Positions 27,517-37,615 of a DNA stretch of 40,627 bases are shown here, piece by piece; position 1 is the first letter of the stretch, and each line of letters starts with the position of its first letter. A program made the position numbers and the translations under genes. Location of the stretch: positions 1 through 40,627 of the forward strand of contig WRLF01000019.1 in assembly GCA_009777735.1 (NCBI GenBank), written 5' to 3'. Below the pieces are notes generated by a model. It saw only the letters and a list, made by a program, of their open reading frames with translations. It ran no database searches and had not been told where the DNA came from. The DNA is from Treponema sp. Lineage in GTDB: Bacteria > Spirochaetota > Spirochaetia > Treponematales > Breznakiellaceae.

Positions 27517-29805
27517 ATGCGCCGTATCGCAAAAATAGCCTTTATCGTTCTTGCCGGCTTAATCTTAATACATTTAATTCTGCGGCTTATTCCTTATCCG
27601 GAGCTCAACAGCTACCTCAGCCGATCATATGGTTTTGCCGTACTTGATCGCAACGGCAGGCTTTTGCGGGTATTTCCCGCAGATGACGGGGTCAAACGTG
27701 AATGGGCTGCACTCAAGGATATTCCTACCGGCGTTGTACGAATTTTTACCCGAGCCGAAGACAAGCGTTTTTACCTGCATCCCGGCATAGACCCTGCGGC
27801 AATAGCGGCGGCCGGTATCCGGAACCTGCAGGCAGGCCGTACCGTGTCCGGAGCTTCCACCATCACCATGCAGCTTGCCCGAATGATCAAACCACGTAGA
27901 CGGGGGATAGCAGGAAAGTTCCATGAGGCTTTTGATGCGCTGCGGCTTGAGGCACGGCTCTCAAAAAAGCAAATCCTGGAACTGTGGATAAACGGCATTC
28001 CCTTTGGCAGCAATATCGAAGGGCTGCCAGCCGCCAGCCGTGCCCGTTTTGGCCGGGAGCCGGCACAGCTTGATGACGCACGTGCCGTATTACTCGCCGT
28101 TATTCCCCGCAGGCCAAGCTTGTACGATCCTATGCGGAATCCTCATGCAACAATGAACGCTGCGCTTATCCTGTCCCGCCAATGCCGTCTCAATCTGAAT
28201 GAATCTGATCTGATAGAAGCCGCCGCCGATGCTGCCCCGGAAATTCTTACCGATGCAAAAAACCCTTTTCATGCACCGCACTTCACCGATCGTGTAAATA
28301 GTGCAAGACACCAATCGGTACACACCATAGGTGTGAGAACTACCCTTGATCTGGATTTGCAGTTATACGCAGAAAGACGGTTACTTTCGGAGCTTGCAAT
28401 GCTGGAAAATAACCGCATCAGCAACGGGGCAATTCTGGCAATTGACAATGCTACCGGGGAAGTATTGATTTATGTTGGTTCGGCTTCATGGTTTGACGAT
28501 GAAAGCGGCGGCAAGATAGACGGCGTGCGCTCTCGGAATCAACCCGGCTCCTGCCTCAAACCGTTTCTGTATGCACTGGCTTTGGAGAATGGATTTTTCC
28601 CCAACGACATACTGCCCGATATTCCCACCGTTTTCGGCAGCAGCGAAGCGTACAGCCCGGGAAACTTTAACCGCCGCTTCAACGGACCGGTGCGTTTTCG
28701 TCTTGCCCTTGCCTCCTCGCTCAATGTACCGGCAGTATACCTGATTGAACGGCTGGGGGTACGTAATTTTGAAGACTGGCTTGCGGCTCTGGGTTTTGAT
28801 TCAATCGCGGCAAACAAGGGAAATTATGGCGTGGGCCTTGCCCTTGGCAATGCTGAAGTCAGCCTTGAAGAGATGACACGGGCCTTTGCCGTATTCCCCC
28901 GCGGGGGGAAAATGTTTAATTTGCGTTTTACCGAAACCCAGCCGGAATCACAAGCACCTCAGCTTATGTCGCCGTACTGCGCATGGGTCATCACCGACAT
29001 TCTTTCTGATCAAGCAAGCCGTTTTGTCGGTTTCGGCGCTGCCGCAGCAATGGCAACAGAATTTCCATCAATGTTCAAAACAGGAACTGCAAACCAGTTT
29101 CAGCACATATGGGCGCTTGGGGCATCCGCCCGCTTTACCGTGGGAGTGTGGATGGGAAATTTTTCCGGTCAAACGGTAATTGGCAGGACAGGCAGTTCCA
29201 TCCCCGCCCGTATTGCCTCTGATCTGCTGGCAGCGCTTGAATCTCAAGCACCGGAAACAAGCAGTTTTATTGAACGAAGAACCCTTCTCCCTGTCCCCGG
29301 AAGAGTCCGAGAAATTCCGGCTTGCTCCCTTTCAGGAATGATAGCCGGACCATCCTGCGGAGGCCTGGTGCGGGAATGGCTGCCGAAAGACATGCCATCT
29401 CAGGGTGGCGCGGCCATCTCTTTATGCACTTGGCACCGCACGTATTCAAATGGGTATGCACGCGGATTTTCGAATGGGTATCCGGTTGAGTACCCTCCCG
29501 AATACCAGGCATGGCTGGCAGAACGCTTCCGGCAAGGCAGAGCTGTTCAGGACGGTACAGCACGAATCCGTCTTCCCGTATCCGGCTCGGTGTTTTTTGT
29601 TGATCCTGCTCTTCCCCCCGAAGCCCAGGCAATCCGCATAGAAACGGCCGGTTTTAGCCCCGGCGCATTGGTGTATGCTAACGATGTTCTGCAAGGCAGT
29701 TTAAATCACGCCGGGGTGTTTGCACTGCCGCTGCGCCGGGGTTCACAGTATATAGTTGTGGAAGACGAAAACGGTCTAAGCGCGGTAACCATTGAGGTTC
29801 GCTAG
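27517..29805 (+). CDS. pbpC: Penicillin-binding protein 1C (bifunctional peptidoglycan synthase)
   Basis: A 762-residue class A penicillin-binding protein. It has a membrane anchor (residues 6-24) and a glycosyltransferase domain with catalytic E81 in AEDKRFYLHPGID and QLARMI. The transpeptidase domain has PGSCLKPF (active-site Ser345, Lys348), SLN (401-403) and KTG (521-523). A PBP1C-type C-terminal module (about 670-762) completes it. It extends and cross-links the cell wall from the inner membrane. No ribosome site precedes the ATG, and a TATACT ends 5 nt upstream, so the transcript may be leaderless. A 60-bp piece of its transpeptidase region is copied at 26995-27054. Confidence 0.93.
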   Translation: MRRIAKIAFIVLAGLILIHLILRLIPYPELNSYLSRSYGFAVLDRNGRLLRVFPADDGVKREWAALKDIPTGVVRIFTRAEDKRFYLHPGIDPAAIAAAGIRNLQAGRTVSGASTITMQLARMIKPRRRGIAGKFHEAFDALRLEARLSKKQILELWINGIPFGSNIEGLPAASRARFGREPAQLDDARAVLLAVIPRRPSLYDPMRNPHATMNAALILSRQCRLNLNESDLIEAAADAAPEILTDAKNPFHAPHFTDRVNSARHQSVHTIGVRTTLDLDLQLYAERRLLSELAMLENNRISNGAILAIDNATGEVLIYVGSASWFDDESGGKIDGVRSRNQPGSCLKPFLYALALENGFFPNDILPDIPTVFGSSEAYSPGNFNRRFNGPVRFRLALASSLNVPAVYLIERLGVRNFEDWLAALGFDSIAANKGNYGVGLALGNAEVSLEEMTRAFAVFPRGGKMFNLRFTETQPESQAPQLMSPYCAWVITDILSDQASRFVGFGAAAAMATEFPSMFKTGTANQFQHIWALGASARFTVGVWMGNFSGQTVIGRTGSSIPARIASDLLAALESQAPETSSFIERRTLLPVPGRVREIPACSLSGMIAGPSCGGLVREWLPKDMPSQGGAAISLCTWHRTYSNGYARGFSNGYPVEYPPEYQAWLAERFRQGRAVQDGTARIRLPVSGSVFFVDPALPPEAQAIRIETAGFSPGALVYANDVLQGSLNHAGVFALPLRRGSQYIVVEDENGLSAVTIEVR

Positions 29806-29871
29806 AATTTGCGAAACCATGCATTAAGTACTATATTTATATCAACCAGTTTTTTACGATAGGAGAATTAA

Positions 29872-30864
29872 TTGAGAAACTACGGAAAATGGAACCGGGC
29901 AGGGATTATCATTATTATAGTCTTAATTGCCCTGATTTTTACCGCATGTGCCGCAAAACCGGAAGTTATTCCCGATCCTGAACCCGTCACTATTCCCGAA
30001 TATATCCCGCCTCCGCCTCGGCTGGAACCAGAACCTGAAAAGGAGTCACTTATAGAAATGATTTTCATACCCAGCGGCACCTTTGAAATGGGCAGTAGAG
30101 CCCAATTCCCGGGAAATGAGCGTCCGGCACGTCAAGTTACCCTCCGGAGTTTTTACCTCGGTAAATTTGAAGTAACCCAGGGTCAATATGCCGAGATAAT
30201 GGGCGTTGAGATAAGTGAGTTCCTTAACAATCCGGAAGACAGCGACCCGGAAGGCTGGAGAAAACTCCCTGTTGAAAATGTTTCATGGTATGCCGCATTG
30301 GAATTTTGTAACAGGTTAAGCATCATGGAAGAATTAGACCCGGTCTACCGGATAAGCGGCAGTACAAACCCTGATGATTGGGGGGATATTCCTCCAAGAA
30401 GAAGGCTCCCTGCATGGGACGCAGCAGAAATGATCCCCGGAGCAAACGGGTACCGTTTACCTACCGAAGCAGAGTGGGAGTATGCAGCAAAGGGAGGCCG
30501 CAGTACACCGCCGTTTTTTACTTTTTCAGGGAGTAACAATTTCGAAGAGGTTTCCTGGTTTTGGGATAATTCATCTTACTCAACCCACGAGGTTGGACAA
30601 AAAGCGCCAAACGCCCTTGGTCTGCATGACATGACCGGGAATGTCAAAGAGTGGTGCTGGGACTTGCTCTCCGATGATTACAGCGAAGCAGAGACAGATA
30701 ACCCCACAGGCCCTACTTACGGCATTATCCGGGTAAGCAGGGGCGGAAGCTGGTCTATCCTGGCACGTCACATCACAGTAACCACCCGTGAAGGAATGGA
30801 GCCTCAAACCATTGCAATAAACCAGGGGTTTAGGGTAGCACGGAATGCTCCCAGCGAACCCTGA
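29872..30864 (+). CDS. SUMF1/formylglycine-generating-enzyme-like lipoprotein
   Basis: A 330-residue protein. Residues 1-27 form a lipoprotein signal ending in FTACAAK, followed by a proline-rich spacer (EYIPPPPRLEPEPEKE). The catalytic-like domain is of the FGE-sulfatase type: FIPSGTFEMGS, FYLGKFEVTQGQYAEIMG, PVENVSWYAALEFCNRLS, YRLPTEAEWEYAAKGG, NALGLHDMTGNVKEWCWD and RGGSW...GFRVAR. Members activate sulfatases or act as unrelated surface proteins. The active-site cysteine pair of true FGEs is not clearly present, so enzyme activity is doubtful. The start is TTG with AGGAG upstream. Confidence 0.85.
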   Translation: MRNYGKWNRAGIIIIIVLIALIFTACAAKPEVIPDPEPVTIPEYIPPPPRLEPEPEKESLIEMIFIPSGTFEMGSRAQFPGNERPARQVTLRSFYLGKFEVTQGQYAEIMGVEISEFLNNPEDSDPEGWRKLPVENVSWYAALEFCNRLSIMEELDPVYRISGSTNPDDWGDIPPRRRLPAWDAAEMIPGANGYRLPTEAEWEYAAKGGRSTPPFFTFSGSNNFEEVSWFWDNSSYSTHEVGQKAPNALGLHDMTGNVKEWCWDLLSDDYSEAETDNPTGPTYGIIRVSRGGSWSILARHITVTTREGMEPQTIAINQGFRVARNAPSEP

Positions 30865-30901
30865 TGTACCCCACATATGGTGTCGATTGCACCTAACGAC
30901 A

Positions 30902-31594
30902 CTAGGCATTTTTGGTGACTGACACCAAATTCCACACTTCATCCGGCCTGTCGATGATGCTTGCTGCGCCGGATTGTTCCAGTGTTGCGCGTGAACGAAA
31001 TCCCCAGCTTACGCCAAGAGGATAACAGCCTGCGTTGAGCGCTGTTTCCATATCAATTTCAGAGTCGCCCATAAAAATAGTGTCATGGGGATTTTTACCC
31101 AGTTCGGCAAGTATTTCCCAAACAGACTGCGGATCGGGTTTTGGCGCCATGCCGGGGCGTAATCCGCAAACTGCATTAAACGCATTGGGCCAAAATAAAT
31201 GGTTCATAAGCCGGTGTAATACGGAATCAGGCTTGTTGCTCAAAACGGCAGTGGCAATTTTATTATTCTGCGAAAATTCTTTTACCATTTCCCGAATGCC
31301 GGGATACGGTTTTGACAGGTAATTATTCTCCGTCTGTTCTTCCATGAACTTCAGTGCGCTGGCTGCGACTTCCCGAATAACTTCATCTGTCCGCGCTTCT
31401 TCCGGCAGGGCCAGAGTTACAAGCCTGGTAAGGCCCCATCCAACCATGTCAAGGTATTTTTCAACAGGTACCGGCTGAAAACCATGTTGGATAAGCGCCT
31501 GGTTTGCGGCGGCAGCAATGTCTCCAATAGTATCAACCAGGGTTCCGTCGCAGTCAAAAATGATGCAGCGATAATTTAGACTGCCGAATATCAT
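30902..31594 (-). CDS. HAD-family phosphatase (phosphoglycolate phosphatase-like)
   Basis: A 230-residue HAD hydrolase with the nucleophile motif IIFDCDGTLVDT, a small cap domain, LSNKP (motif II), KPDPQSVWEI, and GDSEIDMETALNAGC (motif IV). The substrate may be phosphoglycolate or another small phosphate ester. The ATG overlaps the MATE stop codon (ATGA), so it is co-translated as the last gene of a three-gene minus-strand operon. Its final codons, NLVSVTKNA, are written across the inverted repeat TTTGGTGACTGACACCAAA. Confidence 0.88.
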   Translation of the reverse strand: MIFGSLNYRCIIFDCDGTLVDTIGDIAAAANQALIQHGFQPVPVEKYLDMVGWGLTRLVTLALPEEARTDEVIREVAASALKFMEEQTENNYLSKPYPGIREMVKEFSQNNKIATAVLSNKPDSVLHRLMNHLFWPNAFNAVCGLRPGMAPKPDPQSVWEILAELGKNPHDTIFMGDSEIDMETALNAGCYPLGVSWGFRSRATLEQSGAASIIDRPDEVWNLVSVTKNA

Positions 31595-33009
31595 AGGGCA
31601 AGCTCCTGTGTACCGCGCAGTTTTCGCAGCTCAAAAATAATCATGGTTCCGGTAACAAGTACAGACAGAACATCGGAGACCGGCGCTGCAGCAATTACGC
31701 CCCATAAACCCCAGATCCTGCCAAAGATCAATATACAGGGAATCAACACAATGCATTGGCGCAGTAAAGAAAGGAATATTGAAATTTTGGGACGGCCGGT
31801 CACCACAAAAAGATTAGTCGAAATAATCTGAAATCCGGCTGCCGGCAGAAAGAGCGTTATTGTACGCATGGCGCGCGGAGTAAATGCCATCAGCGCGGCA
31901 CTGCCGTCAGGAGTAAACAATCTTACCAGATGTTCGGCGAACAATACCACCACAATATATCCCGCAGTACAAATTACCGTTCCGGCAGCAATAGCCCTCA
32001 GGTATGTACCAAGTACACGGCGGAATTGTTTTGCCCCGTAGTTATATCCAAGAATGGGCTGCGCTCCCTGATTGATGCCAAAGACCGGCATGACGATCAG
32101 CATTTGGATTGCGATAATAATATTCATACCTGAAAGGGCAATGGCTCCGCCATTTGCAACACCGAGTGCAGAAGCGCCGTACCATCCCATGCTTTTATTA
32201 TACAAAAGCTGTACACTGGATATGGCAAACTGGAGCAGTGACTGGGCCGAACCAAACGCCATGATCTGCAGTACAATAGCGAGAGACGGTTTAAATGATC
32301 TCAACTTGAGTCTGATTACCGGTTTTTTTCCCATGTTGAAACGAAGTATCCAAAAAGCAGAAACAGCCTGACTGATAACTGTCGCCCAGGCGGCGCCTTC
32401 AACACCCCATTTGAAAATAAAAATGAAAATAGGGTCAAGGATTGTGTTGATACCGGCACCCATGATCATGGCAATCATGGTAATAGCGGGAAAACCCTGC
32501 GCCCTGGTGCAATGGGAAAGACCAAAACCAACAAGCGAAAAAACCGAGCCGTACAGGATTATCCGCATATAGCTGCGGGCATATCCTAATGTCTCCTCGT
32601 TACCTTCCTGCCCGCTAAGCAGGGATAGCAACGGTTCCAAAAAAAATAAACCCAGTACCGTCATCAAAATACCGGTACCCACCAATAGGAAAAAACAATG
32701 ATCCAGGGCGTTTTCCGCTTCCTGTTTGCGTCCCTGTCCCAGACGCATGGAGATCATGTTTGCTGCGCCAATACCGAATAACATGGCAAATGCCAATGTC
32801 ACAGTCATTAACGGCAGAGCCAGAGAAAGCCCGCCAAGAGCTATTTCATTAACGCCCTGCCCGACAAAGATACGATCAACCACATTATACAAGGCATTGG
32901 CCAACATCCCGGTTATGGCGGGAATGGAAAAACGAAAAAGGAGTTTTCCTATCGGCTCGGTTCCCAGGCGGCTTGCTGCAGTCTGCGTTCCGGTATTTAA
33001 TTCTGACAT
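31591..33009 (-). CDS. MATE-family multidrug efflux transporter
   Basis: A 472-residue membrane protein with about twelve helices and the MepA/NorM-type N-terminus PIGKLLFRFSIPAITGMLANALYNVVDRIFVGQG. A matching internal half starts at about residue 235. It would export drugs or dyes in exchange for Na+ or H+; the substrate is unknown. It lies between a small lipoprotein gene (9 bp upstream) and the HAD gene, which it overlaps. Confidence 0.9.
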   Translation of the reverse strand: MSELNTGTQTAASRLGTEPIGKLLFRFSIPAITGMLANALYNVVDRIFVGQGVNEIALGGLSLALPLMTVTLAFAMLFGIGAANMISMRLGQGRKQEAENALDHCFFLLVGTGILMTVLGLFFLEPLLSLLSGQEGNEETLGYARSYMRIILYGSVFSLVGFGLSHCTRAQGFPAITMIAMIMGAGINTILDPIFIFIFKWGVEGAAWATVISQAVSAFWILRFNMGKKPVIRLKLRSFKPSLAIVLQIMAFGSAQSLLQFAISSVQLLYNKSMGWYGASALGVANGGAIALSGMNIIIAIQMLIVMPVFGINQGAQPILGYNYGAKQFRRVLGTYLRAIAAGTVICTAGYIVVVLFAEHLVRLFTPDGSAALMAFTPRAMRTITLFLPAAGFQIISTNLFVVTGRPKISIFLSLLRQCIVLIPCILIFGRIWGLWGVIAAAPVSDVLSVLVTGTMIIFELRKLRGTQELAL

Positions 33010-33018
33010 TGATTAATT

Positions 33019-33525
33019 TTAGTGGATTAACACTTTAAATTCATCGCTCTCATCATCAAAAAACCACGTTATTAGAGCAGGAAATCCATCCTCGGCTACA
33101 GCCGAAAAACCTGGGTTTTTGGTATATATAGTTCCGGTTTCCACACTGTCAGGATCGAGCGTAATATCATCCATCCATCCACCGGCAGAGAGCGTGACTT
33201 TTGTATCAATAAAATCGTTTTTGATCTCTACCGTCCAGGACGGAAGTGTGACAAATTTTCCCGTATAACCGTCATTCGTTGAAGAGAATTCGAATGTAAC
33301 CCTTTTTACCGGATCATGTTTTTCAAGGTATTGATACACCCTTGTCGGAAAAGTGACTGTTGTTACACCGTCTGCATCAAGGGTATATTCCCCAGTGTGG
33401 TTGAACTTGAATGTTACTTCGTATCCGGATTCATTGCTGATTACGGTATCGGCCCAATCATTGCCGCCGCACGAAACCAGTAGGGAGAGAATAAAAAGTA
33501 TAACTATAAATTTTGGAAACTTCAT
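33019..33525 (-). CDS. Small lipoprotein of unknown function
   Basis: A 168-residue predicted lipoprotein: signal peptide 1-18, LLVSC lipobox with C19, then a beta-rich domain (YEVTFKFNHTGEYTLDADGVTTVTFPT, VTFEFSSTNDGYTGKFV). No named family is recognised. It leads the lipoprotein-MATE-HAD operon. Its promoter (TTGACA 33566-33561, 17 nt, TATATA 33543-33538) leaves a leader of only about 6 nt. Confidence 0.8.
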   Translation of the reverse strand: MKFPKFIVILFILSLLVSCGGNDWADTVISNESGYEVTFKFNHTGEYTLDADGVTTVTFPTRVYQYLEKHDPVKRVTFEFSSTNDGYTGKFVTLPSWTVEIKNDFIDTKVTLSAGGWMDDITLDPDSVETGTIYTKNPGFSAVAEDGFPALITWFFDDESDEFKVLIH

Positions 33526-33537
33526 TAATATAACCTC

Positions 33538-33626
33538 TATATATCATAAGACAATCCATTTGTCAATTACTGTCAGGTTTTTCCGGAAAATATGCATTTG
33601 ACAATTTTTTACAGATAAACTATATT
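33538..33626. promoter_or_regulatory. Divergent promoters between the lipoprotein/MATE operon and the VanY-like gene
   Basis: Minus strand: TTGACA (33566-33561), 17 nt, TATATA (33543-33538). Plus strand: TTGACA (33598-33603), 17 nt, TATATT (33621-33626), with the ATG at 33633. The plus promoter would start transcription at or beside the start codon. Confidence 0.7.
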
Positions 33627-33632
33627 ACCACC

Positions 33633-34511
33633 ATGCGAACAATATACATTTTAATGCTCATTTTTATCTTCTTTTCATGCCAAAATTCAAGAAACGAAAG
33701 ACAAAATGTTCCTGATACTGAAATTGTGATGGTTGATCCGGATACACCCCAAAATACCAATGTCAAACTGGAATCAGACGAATTGAATAACACCAGAACC
33801 CTGGGTAACAGCGGTTTAAACCCTGGCATTGCGGCCACAATGCAAAAAGCGGAACTACCGCAATCAATCATTACCGGAATTCTGACTGATTCTGCACTGA
33901 ATGGGAATTTTATTACCGATCTGAATAACAGCCTGCAAGGCGATCATTTTTTACGGATACTTGTGGATAAACAGAATGCGCTTCCCCATGGCTATGCGCC
34001 TACAGATATTGTCCCCTTGAGAAACGGCGGTTCCTACCAGGTTAGCCGTAACGATTTGTCGCTGCGCAGAGTTGCTGCCGCAGCTCTGGAAGAGATGGCT
34101 GCCGCAGCCCGTGCCGATGGGATAACGCTTGTAGTTGCATCCTCTTACCGTTCGTTTGATTACCAGACGCAGGTCTATAACCGGTATGTAAATCAAATGG
34201 GACAAGCTGCGGCCGACAGGATATCTGCAAGACCTGGTCACAGTCAGCACCAACTTGGCATGGTTGTTGATTTTGGCCCCATCGACAATTCGTTCGCGCA
34301 ATCCCCCGCCGGCCGCTGGGTAGCGGCAAACGCTTCACGTTTTGGCTGGTCACTTTCTTACCCCCAAAATTTTGAAACAATTACCGGTTACAGTTGGGAA
34401 AGCTGGCATTACCGTTATGTGGGCAGGAACCTTGCCGCGTTTATTGACAGGTACTTCGAAGGCATTCAACAGCATGCTCTGCGTTTCATCCACGAATGGG
34501 AACAGATATAA
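33633..34511 (+). CDS. VanY-like D-Ala-D-Ala carboxypeptidase lipoprotein (M15B)
   Basis: A 292-residue peptidase with a lipoprotein signal (FFSC, C16) and an M15B domain. The family motifs are SSYRSFDYQTQVYNRYV, the zinc-binding RPGHSQHQLGMVVDFGP (H and D ligands) and ESWHYRYVG with the last His ligand. It trims the terminal D-alanine of peptidoglycan peptides in the periplasm. There is no ribosome site, and the -10 box ends 6 nt before the ATG, so the message is probably leaderless. It is a single-gene unit. Confidence 0.9.
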   Translation: MRTIYILMLIFIFFSCQNSRNERQNVPDTEIVMVDPDTPQNTNVKLESDELNNTRTLGNSGLNPGIAATMQKAELPQSIITGILTDSALNGNFITDLNNSLQGDHFLRILVDKQNALPHGYAPTDIVPLRNGGSYQVSRNDLSLRRVAAAALEEMAAAARADGITLVVASSYRSFDYQTQVYNRYVNQMGQAAADRISARPGHSQHQLGMVVDFGPIDNSFAQSPAGRWVAANASRFGWSLSYPQNFETITGYSWESWHYRYVGRNLAAFIDRYFEGIQQHALRFIHEWEQI

Positions 34512-34608
34512 TTAGTTTCTCAGGTCAAACTATATGCTTGAAACCCATAACCCCTTAATGATACAGTAAGAGAACCGCTATTTGGGCGGAATTTTACCGG
34601 AGTAAACC

Positions 34609-37599
34609 TTGTTTTTAAAACAACTTTCAATATTGGGGTTTAAATCCTTCGCGGATCGTACCGAAATTTCATTTTCCGACGGCATTACCGCCCTGGTGGG
34701 GCCGAACGGTTGCGGAAAGTCAAATGTGGTTGACGCAATAAAATGGGTACTGGGAGAACAGGCAACCAAGTCTCTGCGGGCGGAAAAAATGGAAGATGTT
34801 ATCTTCAACGGCACGGAGAGCCGCAAGGCCCTTAACGTGGCGGAAGTAACACTGACCATAGCCAACGAGTTAGGTCAATTGCCGCTGGATATTCCGGAAA
34901 TCGAAATCAAGCGGCGGCTGTACCGGTCGGGCGAGAGCGAATACTATATTAATTCGCAACTGAAAAAACTTAAAGATATCCGGGAACTGTTCTGGGACAC
35001 CGGTGTGGGCAAGGCCGCTTATTCGGTTATGGAACAGGGAAAAATTGATCAGGTACTGTCCTCAAAGCCCGATGAGCGGCGCTACCTGTTTGAAGAAGCC
35101 GCCGGGATTACCCGCTTCAAGATACGAAGAGCGGAAGCAGAGCGGGATCTTGCCAGAACTGCCGAGAATATGCGCCAGGCTGAACTGATACGGGGGGAAG
35201 TAAAGCGTTCTTACGATACGCTTAAAATACAGTCAGAAAAAACCCTGAAATACCGCGCCCTGCGGGACGAAATTTTCAACTGCGAACTTGATATCCAGTT
35301 ACTGCGGCTCAAGCATTTCCGCTATGAGCGGGACGAGCGGCACGAGACACTCAGGCGGCGCACTGCCGACCGTGACCGTATCCGCGAACAAATGGAAGCT
35401 GAGAGCAAAGCCCTTGAAGCACATATGGATGAGGTGAACTCCAAGCAAGCGCAGCTGGTGGAAATGCAAAAAAATATTTATGGTCTTGCTCTGGAAAAAA
35501 ACAACAAGGAAAACGCCGTCCGGCTTTTGAGTGAACAGCGCAACGAAGGTAAAATCAAAATAGGGCAGAGCGAGGCACGGGAAAAACAGGTTGTTCTTAA
35601 AATCAAGGAATTGAATGACGATGCCGCAGGGCAGGATGAAGCAGCCCTGGATCTTCGGAAAAAAGCAGAAAGCATCGAAGAGAATATCCGTACATTTGAT
35701 GAGAACATCCAGCTTGCCGTAACCCGCATAAACGACAATGAAAAAGCCATGCAAAAAGCGGAAAATGAAATCCGCGGCTTTGAAAAAGAACAAGCCGGTT
35801 TTGAAAAATTGCTGGCACAAATAACCGATGATATTGTCACCGAACTGGACGCAGGCCTGAAAAAAGCCGGTTATTCTGCCTCAGAACGCCGCAGTATTGA
35901 AGCGGCGCTAAATGAGACACTCGGTAAATTGCGAACGGTTCTTGCCGGCAGGGAAAGCCTCGTCCGCGACTTTGCCGATGCGGCAACAGGTTCTGTGAAA
36001 GCGGCAGATATGCAGCGTATTGCCGAGGGGCTGACGGTAAAGCTTGCCGCCGCTGCTGCAGATGCAGAAAAGGCCATAACACTATTTGAGAGTTACCGCA
36101 GCCATTCCCCCCTGTTTATTGACGAATTCCTTGCTCCGGAAGGTATCATCACAAAAAAACGGGCGCTGGACACAAAGATCCGCAGCACGAAAGACGGCAT
36201 TGAAGAGCGCCGCCTGCGGATCAAAGAACTGCACAGCGACAATGCCAGGCTTACGGTGAAAATCAACGAATACCGGACAACACTGGAAGGTTTACGGGTT
36301 AACCTTACCCGGATAAACACCCAGGCTAAAGCCGCAGAAGAACAGGCAAAACTGATACGGCGGGAACTTGCCGGGCAGGAAGCGATGCTCAAAAATATCC
36401 ATGACGAATTAGCGCTGGACCGTAAACGACTGGAAGAAACTGATGAACGCATTGCCAATACTCACTCAGAAATCGCCGAAATTGAGCAAAAAGAAACTGA
36501 GCTGACAAAAGAGCTGGACAAACTGGAGCAAGATATAAAGAAGAGCAGCGGCGATGTTGCGGGCAAGCAGGAAACAATCAAAAAACGCACAGCGGAACTT
36601 GGCAAAGTACAGGAAGCCCTCGAAAAAATCCATGTGGAACTGGTACAATCAGAAACCGAAATAAAGAATATCCAGGACAATTTCCGTGAAACCCATTCCC
36701 GCGATTTAATGGAATTTGAAGAACGTATTTTTACCATCACTGCCAACCCAGCCGACCTGCGGGAAAAGCTTGCCATAGCCCGCACCCGGAGGAATGACCT
36801 TGGTTCGGTAAACCTTATGGCCCCGGAAGAATTTATCGAAACGAAAGAACGCTATGAATCCCTCTCCGGCCAGCTGGAGGATTTGGAAAAAGCCCGCAAG
36901 GATCTTGAAGATCTTACCACAGAGATACGAACCGAATCTTCAGAACTGTTTATTAAAACATACAACCGTATTAAAAAGAATTTTCATAATATGTTCCGCC
37001 GGCTTTTTGGCGGAGGCAGAGCAGAATTGCAGCTATCCGATAATAACCATGTCCTTGAATCGGGCATAGAAATTTTTGCCCAGCCCCCCGGAAAAAAACT
37101 CGAACACATTTCCCTGCTTTCCGGCGGCGAGCGTTCCATGACAGCGGTGGCTTTGCTCTTTGCAACTTACATGGTAAAACCCAGCCCTTTCTGTCTCCTT
37201 GACGAAATTGATGCCGCTCTGGACGAGGCAAACATCAGCCGCTTTGTGCATTTGCTACGGGAATTTGGGAACACTAGCCAGTTCATCATCATCACTCACA
37301 GTAAAAAAACCATTGCCGGTTCCGGCACCCTGTTGGGCGTTACAATGGAAGAATCCGGTGTCACGAAACTTATCTCTGTGCGGATAGAGAACGATGAAGC
37401 TGTCATTGCCGATGATGAACCGCCGCAGCAGAACCTGTGGGATGACAGCGGCAATTTTGAGGAAGAAGACGTAGAAACCGAAGAAGGCCGTGAACTGCCC
37501 CCCGGTATAAATGATCCCCGTAAAGTCAGCGAAACACAGCTACGGCCGATAAGGGCAGTCCGTCAAGGTGACGCTCCGCAAACCCCCATTGGAAACTAA
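34609..37599 (+). CDS. smc: Chromosome segregation protein SMC (apparently hinge-less)
   Basis: A 996-residue SMC ATPase. The N-terminal head has FKSFADRTEISF, Walker A GPNGCGKS (31-38) and WVLGEQATKSLRAEKMEDVIFNG. The C-terminal head has LLSGGERSMTAVALLFA (836-852) and Walker B FCLLDEIDAALDEAN (861-875). Coiled coils run about 168-400 and 520-700. The region between them (about 404-520) is helical and Ala/Glu-rich and shows no sign of the glycine-containing SMC hinge. The protein is about 180 residues shorter than usual. The start is TTG with CGGAG 6 nt before it. The frame is intact, so loss of the hinge is not a sequencing break. Confidence 0.92.
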   Translation: MFLKQLSILGFKSFADRTEISFSDGITALVGPNGCGKSNVVDAIKWVLGEQATKSLRAEKMEDVIFNGTESRKALNVAEVTLTIANELGQLPLDIPEIEIKRRLYRSGESEYYINSQLKKLKDIRELFWDTGVGKAAYSVMEQGKIDQVLSSKPDERRYLFEEAAGITRFKIRRAEAERDLARTAENMRQAELIRGEVKRSYDTLKIQSEKTLKYRALRDEIFNCELDIQLLRLKHFRYERDERHETLRRRTADRDRIREQMEAESKALEAHMDEVNSKQAQLVEMQKNIYGLALEKNNKENAVRLLSEQRNEGKIKIGQSEAREKQVVLKIKELNDDAAGQDEAALDLRKKAESIEENIRTFDENIQLAVTRINDNEKAMQKAENEIRGFEKEQAGFEKLLAQITDDIVTELDAGLKKAGYSASERRSIEAALNETLGKLRTVLAGRESLVRDFADAATGSVKAADMQRIAEGLTVKLAAAAADAEKAITLFESYRSHSPLFIDEFLAPEGIITKKRALDTKIRSTKDGIEERRLRIKELHSDNARLTVKINEYRTTLEGLRVNLTRINTQAKAAEEQAKLIRRELAGQEAMLKNIHDELALDRKRLEETDERIANTHSEIAEIEQKETELTKELDKLEQDIKKSSGDVAGKQETIKKRTAELGKVQEALEKIHVELVQSETEIKNIQDNFRETHSRDLMEFEERIFTITANPADLREKLAIARTRRNDLGSVNLMAPEEFIETKERYESLSGQLEDLEKARKDLEDLTTEIRTESSELFIKTYNRIKKNFHNMFRRLFGGGRAELQLSDNNHVLESGIEIFAQPPGKKLEHISLLSGGERSMTAVALLFATYMVKPSPFCLLDEIDAALDEANISRFVHLLREFGNTSQFIIITHSKKTIAGSGTLLGVTMEESGVTKLISVRIENDEAVIADDEPPQQNLWDDSGNFEEEDVETEEGRELPPGINDPRKVSETQLRPIRAVRQGDAPQTPIGN

Positions 37600-37615
37600 C
37601 ATAATCCGGATTAAC

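Noticed and set aside
34609..37599. Short SMC as a frameshifted or deleted pseudogene
   Set aside because: One uninterrupted frame with intact head motifs at both ends and well-formed coiled coils.
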